From contig NZ_JAUXOV010000076.1 of the NCBI RefSeq assembly GCF_030684215.1, positions 183,596 through 247,595 on the forward strand: a stretch of DNA of 64,000 nucleotides, written 5' to 3'. Shown in pieces: positions 51,910-60,788 of the stretch. This stretch comes from Pseudotabrizicola sp. GTDB lineage: Bacteria > Pseudomonadota > Alphaproteobacteria > Rhodobacterales > Rhodobacteraceae. The number at the start of each line of letters is the position of its first letter. The first letter of the stretch is position 1. Both the position numbers and the translations under genes were made by a program. Under the pieces are notes generated by a model. That model had not been told where the DNA came from. It worked only from the letters and a program-made list of their open reading frames with translations, and did no database searches.

Positions 51910-52104
51910 GCAAGCCGTGATGCCCCGCGAACGCTTACCAACGTGCCCGGCCCAAAGCGGACGATCAGCACAGTCGCAGCAAATCGTTGCAGGGTACTTT
52001 TGCTGCCATACACTGTGGGGAGTTTCTGCCTCCACCTTCCACAACAGGCTGTCCGCTCGGGTCGCCGATCTTGGTCTGACGCCAAAGACGTGATCAAAAT
52101 CGCT

Positions 52105-53106
52105 TCATGACAATCCCAGAAGACGCAGCACTTCGCGCGGTGCGGGTTGCCGCCAGACGGCCTGGAAGGTCTCGACCACATTTCCGCGCGTAACCACGAT
52201 GCCGGGTAAGGCGATCCAGGCTGGAACGGGGCGGCCGAGCAGGCAAAGAACGACCGTCTGGGCTGCGGCGATCCCTTGCAATAACGGCTGCTGCGCCGCG
52301 ATGCAGCAGAGAGTGTCGCCCCGCGCAAGCGCAATGGCCGCCGCCTCGCCCAAATCGACAGTCGCCATTGGGAAAATTGCCTTGCGCTCCGTCAGACGTA
52401 CGGCCGCCGCAAGGGCGGGCGTATCCCAAACGACAAACAGGCCGCCCAGTCCGGGATGGTCCGAGAAGAGGACATCGGCCGTGGAGGCGGCCTCCTCGAT
52501 CCGCGCAAAGCGGCGGACGCGCGGTTTGATGTCGGGGCGGTTCAGCTGAAGCCACTTGGTAAAAGCGATCTCGCGTTGGTTCGTGGCAAAGAAATCTGCG
52601 CCAAAACCAAGTATGCCGACCTCGGCATCGTTCGGGATATGAGGCGAAAGGCCTTCCGCCGCGATCTTGCCCAGACCGAAATTGTCGGCTGAGACGAGGG
52701 CGATGTAATCCTTGCCCGGCAGCAGACCCGTCGGTGCATTGTCCAAGAGCACCAGCTTTATGCCCGCTTCCGATACACGCCTATGCGCTGCGGCCACCTG
52801 TTCATTGGCGACGGGAAGCGAAATGATCGCATCGGGGCGCAGGGTGACCAGACGGTCCAGTTCCGCCACCTGCAATTCTGGCGAGAAGGCGCAGTCCACT
52901 ACGTCGATGACCGCTGCCCCGCAATCACCGAAAATCCCGACCATTCCGGACAGTTGCTGTCTGGCCCAATCGCTTTCCAAAGTGTGCAGGACAACGGCTA
53001 TGCGCCATCCGGCGGCCTTGGCGGCGGCACGGTCATCGGGCAGAAGGGTAACGCGCTCGGGAGGGGCGGCGCGTTCGCCATGCGGTCCAAGGCCGGAGAT
53101 CATCAT
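52105..53106 (-). CDS. Cytosolic sugar-binding-protein homologue, coupled to the ROK regulator
   Basis: A 333-residue periplasmic-binding-protein type 1 fold without a signal peptide: the N-terminus is polar and the first binding-fold strand (GWRIAVVLHTLESDWARQQL) begins near residue 33. It is a clear paralogue of the secreted binding protein at 55574: LDNAPTGLLPGKDYIALVS against MDNVPTGFVAGKDYVSVVS, and ATVDLGEAAAIALARGDT against TTVDLGENVAISMAQGG. It starts inside the ROK gene (ATGA) with GGAG upstream. I infer a cytosolic sugar sensor for the regulator. It could instead be an exported protein with an unusual signal. Confidence 0.75.
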   Translation of the reverse strand: MMISGLGPHGERAAPPERVTLLPDDRAAAKAAGWRIAVVLHTLESDWARQQLSGMVGIFGDCGAAVIDVVDCAFSPELQVAELDRLVTLRPDAIISLPVANEQVAAAHRRVSEAGIKLVLLDNAPTGLLPGKDYIALVSADNFGLGKIAAEGLSPHIPNDAEVGILGFGADFFATNQREIAFTKWLQLNRPDIKPRVRRFARIEEAASTADVLFSDHPGLGGLFVVWDTPALAAAVRLTERKAIFPMATVDLGEAAAIALARGDTLCCIAAQQPLLQGIAAAQTVVLCLLGRPVPAWIALPGIVVTRGNVVETFQAVWRQPAPREVLRLLGLS

Positions 53107-54512
53107 GGCGTAAGCTCCTTTCCGGTGTGCGCCGTCATGGGCGGTGGGGGCGCGGCCTCAGCAGAAAGCCTGTCTTGCAAGCTGACGAATGCCGGATGTA
53201 ACAAAGGGCTGCCCTGCATCACCCATTCCTTTAGGAAAACAGAAGCGAAAAGCGACTCCGACGCCACGCGCGCCGCGCCAACCAGACCGGCCGAACTTCC
53301 CATCTGCGATCGGATGATCCGCAGGTCACGGGTCACGAAAGGATGCGATGCGCCATAGACGGCTTCGCGCAACGCGGCGAGAAGGATGTCATTCGTCTGC
53401 ACGATGGACCCAGACAGCACGATCAATTCTGGGTTCAGCGCATTTGCCAGCGTCGCCACCACCTGCCCGATCAGATGGCCCGACTCCGACAGGATCGCTG
53501 CCGAAACGGCATCGCCCATTTGGGCGGCCTGCGAGACCTCGATTGCGGTGATCTCGCCGCTTCGCCGCAGGATGTCGGCCAGCATCGGGCTGCGCCCGTC
53601 TTCTGCGGCGGATCGGCCTTTGCGCTGGATCATATCTGATCCGGCAAGCGCATCCAGCGTTCCGTCGCGCCCGCCTGAGGTGACGGGAAGCGACCCGATC
53701 AGCCCCGCCGCTCCCTGCGCGCCACGATGGAGCTGGCCGTCGCAGACGATGCCTGCCCCGATGCGGCGTCCGACCTTGATGAACAGCATATTGCGCATAC
53801 CGATCCCTGCGCCGGCGTGCAACTCGCCCATGGCCATGGTTTCGACGCTTGACCGCATCCAGACCGGCACGCCAAAGTGGCGGGTCAATGTTTCGACAAG
53901 CGGAAATCCTTCCCAAGCAGGGAGGACGGGCGGGGTGGTGGTCAGGAAGTCGCCCTCGGTCGTGCCCTGCACCGCGCCGGGAACGGAAAGAGAGATGCCC
54001 CAGATGCCGCCATGCGGTGCGTGGCGGTCCATCGACCAGCGAAAAAGCGCGCTCAGACGGTCGGTCAGGTCGCCGGGCGGCGCGGTGAGGTCAGCCGCCT
54101 CGTGATGTTCGGTCAGCAGATTGCCCGACAGGTCGGCCACGCCGACGCCAATCGCCGTCTGGTCCAGCGTCGCGACGAGGATCGCCGCACGCCGGGCGGC
54201 AAACCTGACGAGCCGCGGCGCCCGTCCCCCGGTCGCGGTGCCGAGTTCGCTTTCGTCCACCAGTCCCAGATCCCCCAGCATCGTCAGGCGGTCGGCGACA
54301 ACCGCGCGACCGAATTCGCTTTGGCGTTCCAGTTCCTGTCGCGTGCTTGCCGCCCCGGTGCGGACGAGGTTCAGGAGTTCGACCAACGAAGGCGCAGCGG
54401 TCTCGACCGTGCGCGGGCGTCCCTTGCCACGCGGGCGGGGCGATTCGATGAGATCGGGACCGGTCAGGGGCAAAGGTGCTTCCTTGCAGTGTTTGGACAG
54501 GGATAAAGGCAC
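53103..54512 (-). CDS. ROK-family transcriptional regulator without zinc motif
   Basis: A 469-residue protein with an N-terminal winged HTH (about residues 40-95, ASTRQELERQSEFGRAVVADRL) and a ROK domain: ILVATLDQTAIGVGVADLSG, ISLSVPGAV, and NALNPELIVLSGSIVQTND. The cysteine cluster that binds zinc in ROK repressors such as Mlc and NagC is absent; GGRDGTLDALAGSD stands in its place. The sugar-binding ExGH motif is also lost (GAQGAAGLIG). So direct sugar sensing is doubtful. It is divergent from the sugar operon and overlaps the binding-protein gene. A longish basic leader precedes the HTH. Confidence 0.85.
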   Translation of the reverse strand: MPLSLSKHCKEAPLPLTGPDLIESPRPRGKGRPRTVETAAPSLVELLNLVRTGAASTRQELERQSEFGRAVVADRLTMLGDLGLVDESELGTATGGRAPRLVRFAARRAAILVATLDQTAIGVGVADLSGNLLTEHHEAADLTAPPGDLTDRLSALFRWSMDRHAPHGGIWGISLSVPGAVQGTTEGDFLTTTPPVLPAWEGFPLVETLTRHFGVPVWMRSSVETMAMGELHAGAGIGMRNMLFIKVGRRIGAGIVCDGQLHRGAQGAAGLIGSLPVTSGGRDGTLDALAGSDMIQRKGRSAAEDGRSPMLADILRRSGEITAIEVSQAAQMGDAVSAAILSESGHLIGQVVATLANALNPELIVLSGSIVQTNDILLAALREAVYGASHPFVTRDLRIIRSQMGSSAGLVGAARVASESLFASVFLKEWVMQGSPLLHPAFVSLQDRLSAEAAPPPPMTAHTGKELTP

Positions 54513-54534
54513 CCCTTCTGCCGTTCAAGAAAAA

Positions 54535-54559
54535 ACTTTTGCTGTAAAAATGCAGAAGT
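54535..54559. promoter_or_regulatory. Candidate operator in the divergent ROK/sugar promoter region
   Basis: An imperfect inverted repeat, ACTTTTGC (54535-54542) and GCAGAAGT (54552-54559), with one mismatch and a 9-base A/T-rich centre. It lies in the AT-rich gap between the divergent ROK gene (start 54512) and the sugar operon (start 54696). ROK regulators often bind AT-rich inverted repeats. Unproven. Confidence 0.4.
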
Positions 54560-54695
54560 AGCTATACATAAGTACAAATAATATTGACCGATGCGGAATC
54601 TAAGCTTAACCAAGCTCTCACGGTCATAGGAGACCGACGGAAAAGCGGGCAGAGTGGAGCGTTGCCACGAGGCCTGCCGCATGGGAGGGATGCCA

Positions 54696-55517
54696 ATGAC
54701 GGCTTGGAAACTGGCCTATCACGCCAACTGCTGGGGTGGCCTCGGGGGGGATGCTGTCGGCGTCACGTCGATCACGCAACTGGCCTATCGCACCTTTGGC
54801 GATATGGACCGCGCCTGCGCCGACATCGCCGCCGCCGGATATGCCGGTGTAGAGATGTTCGACGGCAACCTGCTGGACCGCAGCGCTGCCGGGATGCGCA
54901 AGCTGCTGGCCGACAACGGGTTGGAGCTGGTCGCCACCTATGCGGGCGGGAATTTCATCTTTGACGACATCCTGCCCGAGGAACTGGCCCGTGTGACTCG
55001 TGCCGCGGACCGTGCCGCCGAACTGGGCGCGCCGCACCTTGTGGTGGGCGGTGGCGCAAAGCGCTTTGATGGCACGCGGGAGCCGGATTATCACAAACTG
55101 GGCGCGGCGCTTGACCGTGTGAAGGCCTTGGCCGAGGCGCGCGGTCTGCGGGCGCATTACCACCCGCACCTGTCGACCATTGTCGAAGGGCCCGCCGAAG
55201 TGGCCAAGATCTTCGATCTGACGGCGATCGATTTCTGCCCCGACACGGCGCATCTGGCGGCTGCCGGCGGTGATCCGGCGCAGCTGATCCGCGACCATGC
55301 GAAGCGAATTTCCTACGTCCACCTCAAAGGGTTTCAGCGCGAACCCTTTGCCTTCACCCCGCTTGACCGCGGCGATGTGCCCACCGCCCCGATCCTTCAG
55401 GCGCTTAAGGAAACCCGTTTTGCCGGATGGGTTTGCACCGAACTCGACTCTTGGTCCGACCCCGCCGAAGGGGCTCGGCTGAGCATGGATTACCTGAAAC
55501 GGGCCGTCGCGGGCTGA
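54696..55517 (+). CDS. Xylose-isomerase-like TIM barrel (sugar isomerase/epimerase family)
   Basis: A 273-residue single-domain AP-endonuclease-2/xylose-isomerase-like barrel. Likely metal ligands lie in GVEMFDGN, LRAHYHPHLSTIVE, DFCPDTAHLAAAGGD, HLKGFQRE and CTELDSW. Relatives act on sugar and inositol derivatives. In the levoglucosan route two such proteins (LgdB1 and LgdB2) carry out beta-elimination and hydration of 3-keto sugars, and this may be one of them. GGGAGG lies at 7 bases before the ATG at 54696. It is the first gene of the rightward sugar operon. Confidence 0.8.
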   Translation: MTAWKLAYHANCWGGLGGDAVGVTSITQLAYRTFGDMDRACADIAAAGYAGVEMFDGNLLDRSAAGMRKLLADNGLELVATYAGGNFIFDDILPEELARVTRAADRAAELGAPHLVVGGGAKRFDGTREPDYHKLGAALDRVKALAEARGLRAHYHPHLSTIVEGPAEVAKIFDLTAIDFCPDTAHLAAAGGDPAQLIRDHAKRISYVHLKGFQREPFAFTPLDRGDVPTAPILQALKETRFAGWVCTELDSWSDPAEGARLSMDYLKRAVAG

Positions 55518-55573
55518 TCCGCCTGCCCTTTACTGCGGGAACGACCCCGTAACTTCTCTGGGAGGATGAAGAA

Positions 55574-56695
55574 ATGTTAACCAAAAGAACCTTGATGTGT
55601 TCGGCCGCTGCGTTTGCCTTTGCCTTTGGCCTTGGCGCACCGGCCTTTGCTGATCCGGATGCGGCGCTTGCCAAGTTGCAGGAAACAGTCCTTTCCAAAG
55701 GGCCAAGTGGCGAAGATCCGTCGCCCGCATCCGAAGTGGTGCTGAGCGATGCAGAGCTTGCAACGATCAAGGAGATGGGTGCCACCGCCGCCATCGTCAT
55801 GCATTACGGCGGCAACGACTGGAGCCGTGCGCAGATCAACGGGCTGCAAACGCAGTTCGCCGCGATGGGCATCAAGGTGATCGCCGTGACCGATGCCGGT
55901 TTCAAACCGGAAAAGCAGGTGAGCGACCTTGAAACTATCATGGCGCAGGCGCCCGACATCATCGTGTCGATCCCGACCGATCCCACCGCCACCGCCGCTG
56001 CCTTTCGCGCAGCACAAGAGGCCGGGGCGAAGCTTGTCTTCATGGACAACGTCCCGACAGGTTTCGTCGCGGGAAAGGATTATGTATCGGTGGTTTCGGC
56101 CGACAACTATGGCAACGGCGTCGCCGCTGCGCATCTGATGGCCAAGGCCTTGGGGCCGGATGGCGGCGAGATCGGTCTGGTGTTCCATGCCGCCGATTTC
56201 TTCGTGACAAAACAGCGCTATGACGCATTCAAGGCCACTATCGCCAGCGATTACCCGAACATTCAGATCGTGACTGAGCAGGGCATCGGCGGGCCGGATT
56301 TTTCGGGCGACGCGGAAAAGGCGGCCGGTGCAATGCTGACCTCCAATCAAGGGCTGAAGGGCATCTGGGCGGTCTGGGACGTCCCCGCCGAGGGCGTGAT
56401 TTCGGCAGCGCGCGCCATCGGTCGCGATGATCTGATCATCACAACCGTCGACCTTGGCGAGAACGTGGCGATCAGCATGGCGCAGGGCGGTTTCATCAAG
56501 GGGCTTGGCGCGCAACGCCCCTATGACGCTGGTGTGGTCGAAGCAAAGCTGGCGGGCTATGCCCTGCTGGACAAGGATGCGCCGGCTTTTGTCGCGTTGC
56601 CTGCGCTGCCCGTGTCCAAAGACAATCTGCTTGAGGCTTGGCAGCAGGTCTATTCGACCGAGGCGACTGAAAACGTAAAGACCTCGATGCGCTGA
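55574..56695 (+). CDS. Sugar ABC transporter periplasmic binding protein
   Basis: A 373-residue secreted protein with a signal peptide (residues 1-26, ending APAFADP) and a type 1 periplasmic-binding fold of the ribose/RbsB class. After an unusual N-terminal extension of about 45 residues, the binding domain begins TAAIVMHYGGNDWSRAQINGL. Ligand-contact regions include DAGFKPEKQ, FMDNVPTGFV and TTVDLGENV. It delivers substrate to the ATPase and permease encoded downstream. GGGAGGATGAAGAA precedes the ATG. A cytosolic paralogue is encoded at 52105. Confidence 0.9.
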   Translation: MLTKRTLMCSAAAFAFAFGLGAPAFADPDAALAKLQETVLSKGPSGEDPSPASEVVLSDAELATIKEMGATAAIVMHYGGNDWSRAQINGLQTQFAAMGIKVIAVTDAGFKPEKQVSDLETIMAQAPDIIVSIPTDPTATAAAFRAAQEAGAKLVFMDNVPTGFVAGKDYVSVVSADNYGNGVAAAHLMAKALGPDGGEIGLVFHAADFFVTKQRYDAFKATIASDYPNIQIVTEQGIGGPDFSGDAEKAAGAMLTSNQGLKGIWAVWDVPAEGVISAARAIGRDDLIITTVDLGENVAISMAQGGFIKGLGAQRPYDAGVVEAKLAGYALLDKDAPAFVALPALPVSKDNLLEAWQQVYSTEATENVKTSMR

Positions 56696-56702
56696 ACCAT
56701 GC

Positions 56703-56778
56703 CGCGCGGGGTGTCCCTATCCCCCGCGCGCAAACCGGGACTTCGGGGTGGCGATTTCACTCTGCCCGCGAAGTCCCG
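56703..56778 (+). other. Tandem hairpins after the binding-protein gene
   Basis: Two strong stems in the 107-base gap. The first has 9 bp (56703-56711 with 56722-56730); the second has 10 bp (56736-56745 with 56769-56778, CGGGACTTCG/CGAAGTCCCG). Neither has a T-run. Such structures often protect the 3' end of binding-protein mRNA and lower expression of downstream genes. Confidence 0.6.
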
Positions 56779-56802
56779 CCCCCATATTCGCGGAGATCGA
56801 AA

Positions 56803-57969
56803 ATGACCAAAGTAATGAACGTCGCCATGATCGGCGGCGGGTTCATGGGCAAGGCGCATGCCATGGCCTATGCCTCGATGCCGATGTTCTTCTGGCCCGC
56901 CCCCGCTATCCCGCACCGCAAGGTTGTCGTCGACGTCACCGACGGGGCCGCCGAGGAAGCCCGCCGCCGTTTCGGGTTTGACGAGGCGTCGAGCGACTGG
57001 CGCAGCGTGGTCGCCCGGCCTGACATCGACGTGGTCGACATCTGCACCCCCAACAACGTCCACGCCGAAATCGCCATCGCGGCGGCTAAGGCGGGCAAGC
57101 ACATCATCTGCGAAAAGCCTCTGGCCCGCACGGTGGAAGAGGCCCGCGCGATGACCGAGGCCGCGAAGGCCGCAGGCATCATCCACATGGTCGCGTTCAA
57201 CTACCGGCGCACCCCTGCGGTTGCCTTGGCCAAGAAATACATCGACGAAGGCCGCATCGGCCGCATCCTGAACTTCCGCGGCACCTACCTTCAGGACTGG
57301 TCTGCGGACGAGAACGGCCCGCTGTCGTGGCGTTTTCAGAAAAAGATCGCCGGATCAGGGGCGGTGGGCGACATCGGAACCCATGTCGTCGATCTGGCGC
57401 ATTACCTCGTCGGCCCGATTGCCGAGGTGATCGCGATGACCAAAACCTATGTCACCACGCGCCCGATCCAGCAGGGCGGGGTCGACAAGCTGGGCGCGTC
57501 GGAAAAGTCCGCCGAAGCGGAACGCGCGCCCGTCGATGTGGATGACGAGGTGGTGTCGATGCTGCGCTTCGGCAACGGAGCCATCGGCAGTCTCGAAGCC
57601 ACGCGCAACGCTTGGGGCCGCAACAACTTTATCACGCTGGAAATCCATGGCACCAAAGGCTCCATCGCGTTCAATTACGAACGGCGCGACGAATTGCAGG
57701 TGATGTTCGCGGATGATCCGGCCGATGCGCGCGGATTCCGTACGGTCTACACTGGTCCCGCACATCCCTATGGCGGCGGTCTGTGGCCGATCCCGGGTTT
57801 GGGCATCGGCTATTCGGAGACAAAGATCGTGGAATGCTTTGACCTGTTCAGTGCCATCGCCAGCGGCAAGCAGCCCAGTCCGAACTTCGAGGATGGTCTG
57901 CTGACCGAACTGGTGGCCGATGCAATGCTGCGGTCGGGTGAAAGCGGCAAGTGGGAGCGGGTGGAATGA
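56803..57969 (+). CDS. Gfo/Idh/MocA oxidoreductase, levoglucosan-dehydrogenase-like
   Basis: A 388-residue NAD(P)-dependent sugar dehydrogenase. The Rossmann N-terminus is VAMIGGGFMGKAHAMA; EKPL at residues 104-107 supplies the catalytic Lys, and GDIGTH at 189-194 the conserved Asp and His. MPMFFWPAPAIPHRK and FRGTYLQDWSADENGPLSW resemble, as I remember them, the bacterial levoglucosan dehydrogenases (LgdA), which oxidise C3 of a pyranose to a ketone. It overlaps the ATPase gene by four bases. The substrate remains inference; a glucoside or inositol 3-dehydrogenase is the alternative. Confidence 0.8.
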   Translation: MTKVMNVAMIGGGFMGKAHAMAYASMPMFFWPAPAIPHRKVVVDVTDGAAEEARRRFGFDEASSDWRSVVARPDIDVVDICTPNNVHAEIAIAAAKAGKHIICEKPLARTVEEARAMTEAAKAAGIIHMVAFNYRRTPAVALAKKYIDEGRIGRILNFRGTYLQDWSADENGPLSWRFQKKIAGSGAVGDIGTHVVDLAHYLVGPIAEVIAMTKTYVTTRPIQQGGVDKLGASEKSAEAERAPVDVDDEVVSMLRFGNGAIGSLEATRNAWGRNNFITLEIHGTKGSIAFNYERRDELQVMFADDPADARGFRTVYTGPAHPYGGGLWPIPGLGIGYSETKIVECFDLFSAIASGKQPSPNFEDGLLTELVADAMLRSGESGKWERVE

Positions 57970-59537
57970 CCGCGCCCGCCCCTGTTGCCGTGCGGATGAC
58001 GGGGATATCCAAGTCTTTCGGCGGCATCCGTGCCTTGGATAACGTGGATTTCGAGGTTCTGGCCGGTGAGGTTCACGCCCTTCTCGGCGGCAACGGGGCG
58101 GGCAAATCCACCATCCTCAAGGTCCTCAACGGCGTGCATGTGCCGGAAGAGGGCGAGATCGTCGTGGGGGGCAACCCGCTTGCCGCCCACACGCCCGAGG
58201 CCGCACGGGCGGCGGGCATTGCGATGAACTTTCAGGAAATGTCGCTGATCCCGACACTGACCGTGGCGCAGAACATCTTTCTGACACGCGAGGCGCGGGA
58301 TGCGCGCGGCATGATCGACGACGCGGATTCGGTGCGGCGGGCGCAGGCGATCTTTGACATGTTGCAAGTCGATGTCGATCCGCATGCGCTGGTCGGTGAT
58401 CTGGGCGCGGGCCAGAAGCAACTGACCGAAATCGCCAAGGCGATCAGTCAGGAGGCGCGCGTGCTGATCCTTGATGAGCCGTCGACCGCGCTTTCGGTGT
58501 CGGATGTGGAGCGGTTGTTCGTCTTTTTGCGGCGCCTGAAAGAACAAGGCGTTGCAATCATCTACGTCAGTCACCGGATGGATGAAATTGCCCGCATCTC
58601 TGACCGCGCGACAATCCTGCGCAATGGCAAGCATGTGATTACGGCACCGCTGGCCGAACTGCCGATCGACGTGATGATCGAGCATATCGTCGGCAAGAAG
58701 TCCAAAGGGTTGGCCGATGTGGCGCGGGGCGATGCCACGCGCGGCGAGGTTCTGTTGGAACTGTCCGATGTGACCGGACCGCACAAGCCCGAGCAGGTCA
58801 GCTTTGCCCTGCATCGGGGCGAGGTTCTGGGGCTTGCTGGTCTGCTTGGTTCGGGACGGTCGGCCCTCGCGCGCGTGATTGCCGGGATCGAGCCTGCGAT
58901 TTCCGGCGAGATTGCGATCAAGGGGCAGAAGGTGGTGGTCCGCCGCCCTGCGGATGCCATCGCCCATGGCATAGCACTTGTGCCGGAGGCACGGGCGACC
59001 CAAGGCATCATTCCGGCGCACAGTGTGGCTGACAACATGGTGATGTCGGTCATCGGGCGGATTTCGCCGTGGGGGATGGTGGACCGTCCCCGCGTGCGCG
59101 CCATCGCCGACGAGATGATCCAGCGGCTGCAGGTCAAGACGGCGAGCCGCGACCATGCGGTATCGACCCTGTCGGGGGGCAATCAGCAAAAGGTGGTGAT
59201 CGGCAAATGGCTGGTAACCGCGCCAGAGATCCTGATCCTCGACGAACCCACAGCGGGGATCGACATCGGCTCCAAGGCCGAAATCATCCGCCTGGTGCGT
59301 GAACTGGCGCAGTCGGGCAAGGGCGTGATCGTCATTTCCTCGGAATTGTCGGAACTGCTGACAGCCTGTGACCGAATTCTGGTGATGGCCGATGGCCGTG
59401 CGCATCAGATGCTGGACCGCGCCGAACTGGACGATCCTGAAGAGACAGACCCCGAACACGCTTTGCAGGCGGCAGAACGCCGTCTGCAGATCGAAATACA
59501 AGAAGCCCTGAGCATCAAGGAGGCCAACCATGGCTAA
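57966..59537 (+). CDS. Sugar ABC transporter ATP-binding protein (two ATPase domains)
   Basis: A 523-residue double ATPase of the RbsA/MglA type. The first half has Walker A GGNGAGKST, LGAGQKQLTEIAKAI as signature and LILDEPSTAL as Walker B. The second half has a degenerate P-loop (LLGSGRSALARVI), signature STLSGGNQQKVV and LILDEPTAGID. It powers import through the permease encoded next. The start at 57966 overlaps the preceding stop; its own stop overlaps the permease start by 8 bases. Length is somewhat over the usual 500 residues, with a Glu-rich tail. Confidence 0.95.
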   Translation: MTAPAPVAVRMTGISKSFGGIRALDNVDFEVLAGEVHALLGGNGAGKSTILKVLNGVHVPEEGEIVVGGNPLAAHTPEAARAAGIAMNFQEMSLIPTLTVAQNIFLTREARDARGMIDDADSVRRAQAIFDMLQVDVDPHALVGDLGAGQKQLTEIAKAISQEARVLILDEPSTALSVSDVERLFVFLRRLKEQGVAIIYVSHRMDEIARISDRATILRNGKHVITAPLAELPIDVMIEHIVGKKSKGLADVARGDATRGEVLLELSDVTGPHKPEQVSFALHRGEVLGLAGLLGSGRSALARVIAGIEPAISGEIAIKGQKVVVRRPADAIAHGIALVPEARATQGIIPAHSVADNMVMSVIGRISPWGMVDRPRVRAIADEMIQRLQVKTASRDHAVSTLSGGNQQKVVIGKWLVTAPEILILDEPTAGIDIGSKAEIIRLVRELAQSGKGVIVISSELSELLTACDRILVMADGRAHQMLDRAELDDPEETDPEHALQAAERRLQIEIQEALSIKEANHG

Positions 59538-60486
59538 GGCAGCAACCGCCCCGGCCGGGGCATTTTTCGCCAATTGGCGGCAGAACATCATCTATATCGG
59601 GTTCGTGGTGATCTTCGTGATCTTTGCGGTCACTCTGAATGACAAGGGCTTCTTGAATCCTAACAACCTGCTGAACATCGTGCGCCAGACTGCGATGATT
59701 GCGGTGATGGCGGTGGCCATGACCTTTGTGCTGTCGGCAGGCGAGATTGACCTGTCTGTCGGTGCGGTCGCGGGGCTTGCCACGGTCACAGTCGCGATGG
59801 CCATATCCGTAGCCGGTCCGCTGGGCGGGGTGTTGGCGGGGCTTGCCACCGGCTTGGCCGTTGGCATGTTTAACGGCTGGCTGACCACGAAAATCGGCAT
59901 TCCGTCATTCCTGACGACGCTTGCCATGATGGGCATCGCCAAGGGTGTGGCGATGTGGATTTCCGGCACCGCGGCGGTGCCGATCCTGTCGCCCGGCTAT
60001 TCATGGGTGTTCGGTGGCGGTTCGGTCGGTCCGATCCCTGTTTTGTTGTTCTGGATCGCCTTGGTCGCGGGCATTGGCCATATCGCCCTGCGCAGGTCGG
60101 GTTTCGGGCGTCGTGTTCTGGCGACGGGGGGCGGCGAAACGGCGGCACGCTATTCGGGGATCGACACCGCGTCGATCAAGTTCCGGGTGCTGGTCCTTTC
60201 CTCTTGCGCGGCCGCTCTTGCCGGGATGCTGTATGCGGGCCGACTGCAATCCGGGCGCTTTCAGCTTGGCGAAGGTGACGAGCTTTCCGTGATCGCGGCA
60301 GCCGTTCTGGGGGGAACCAGTCTGTTCGGCGGCAAGGGCACGGTCATTGGCACGATCGTCGGGGCGATGATGATCGGCCTGATCAACAACGGGCTGATCC
60401 TGATGGGGCTGGAATTCAGCCAACAACTCATCGCGCGGGGAGGGATCATCATCCTTGCCGTCGCCCTGAGCCAGAAGACGCGCTGA
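59530..60486 (+). CDS. Sugar ABC transporter permease
   Basis: A 318-residue inner-membrane protein of the RbsC/BPD_transp_2 family with about 8-10 hydrophobic segments. It has the conserved AGEIDLSVGAVAGLATV near residue 75 and the C-terminal AAVLGGTSLFGGKGTVIGT. It starts inside the ATPase gene (8-base overlap). Only one permease is encoded, so it would work as a homodimer, as usual in this family. Confidence 0.95.
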   Translation: MAKAATAPAGAFFANWRQNIIYIGFVVIFVIFAVTLNDKGFLNPNNLLNIVRQTAMIAVMAVAMTFVLSAGEIDLSVGAVAGLATVTVAMAISVAGPLGGVLAGLATGLAVGMFNGWLTTKIGIPSFLTTLAMMGIAKGVAMWISGTAAVPILSPGYSWVFGGGSVGPIPVLLFWIALVAGIGHIALRRSGFGRRVLATGGGETAARYSGIDTASIKFRVLVLSSCAAALAGMLYAGRLQSGRFQLGEGDELSVIAAAVLGGTSLFGGKGTVIGTIVGAMMIGLINNGLILMGLEFSQQLIARGGIIILAVALSQKTR

Positions 60487-60488
60487 CC

Positions 60489-60788
60489 ATGTACACGATC
60501 ATCGGAACCGTTACCGCCCACCCCGAAACGCGCGAGGAACTTGCGGCCCTGCTGCAAGCGCAGGTCGCGCCGACCCGGGCCGAGGCAGGCTGCATCAACT
60601 ACGACCTTCATGTCGATGCCGCCGACCCTTGCGTCTTTGTGTTCTACGAGAACTGGACCGACCGCGCGGCACTGGACAGGCATCTGGCGGCGCCGCATCT
60701 GCAACCGCTGTTTTCGCAGCTTGACCGACTTCTGGCCCATCCGGTCGACATCAGACCCCTGACCATGTTGTCGGAATGGGGCGTGTGA
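60489..60788 (+). CDS. ABM-fold (antibiotic biosynthesis monooxygenase-like) small protein
   Basis: A 99-residue dimeric alpha-beta barrel protein of the ABM/quinol-monooxygenase superfamily (IIGTVTAHPETREELAALL, EAGCINYDLHVDAADPCVFVFYENW). Members are cofactor-free oxygenases or simple isomerases. It begins two bases after the permease stop and its stop shares a base with the next start, so it belongs to the sugar operon. It might act on an enediol or keto-sugar intermediate. Function not proved. Confidence 0.85.
   Translation: MYTIIGTVTAHPETREELAALLQAQVAPTRAEAGCINYDLHVDAADPCVFVFYENWTDRAALDRHLAAPHLQPLFSQLDRLLAHPVDIRPLTMLSEWGV

Larger units (their letters stand above)
49451..51938 (+). mobile_element. 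IS66-family insertion sequence, complete
   Basis: A 2488-bp element with the three IS66 genes in order. The ends are inverted: GTAAGCGTTC at 49451-49460, and its complement GAACGCTTAC at 51929-51938. GTAAGCG is typical for IS66 ends. IS66 elements normally make an 8-bp target duplication, but the flanks AGACCTTT (left) and CAACGTGC (right) do not match. Confidence 0.9.

Noticed and set aside
51939..52104. 5' part of the ORF truncated by IS66
   Set aside because: Reading frames on the right flank do not continue the left-flank protein and the target duplication is missing, so they are not two halves of one gene.
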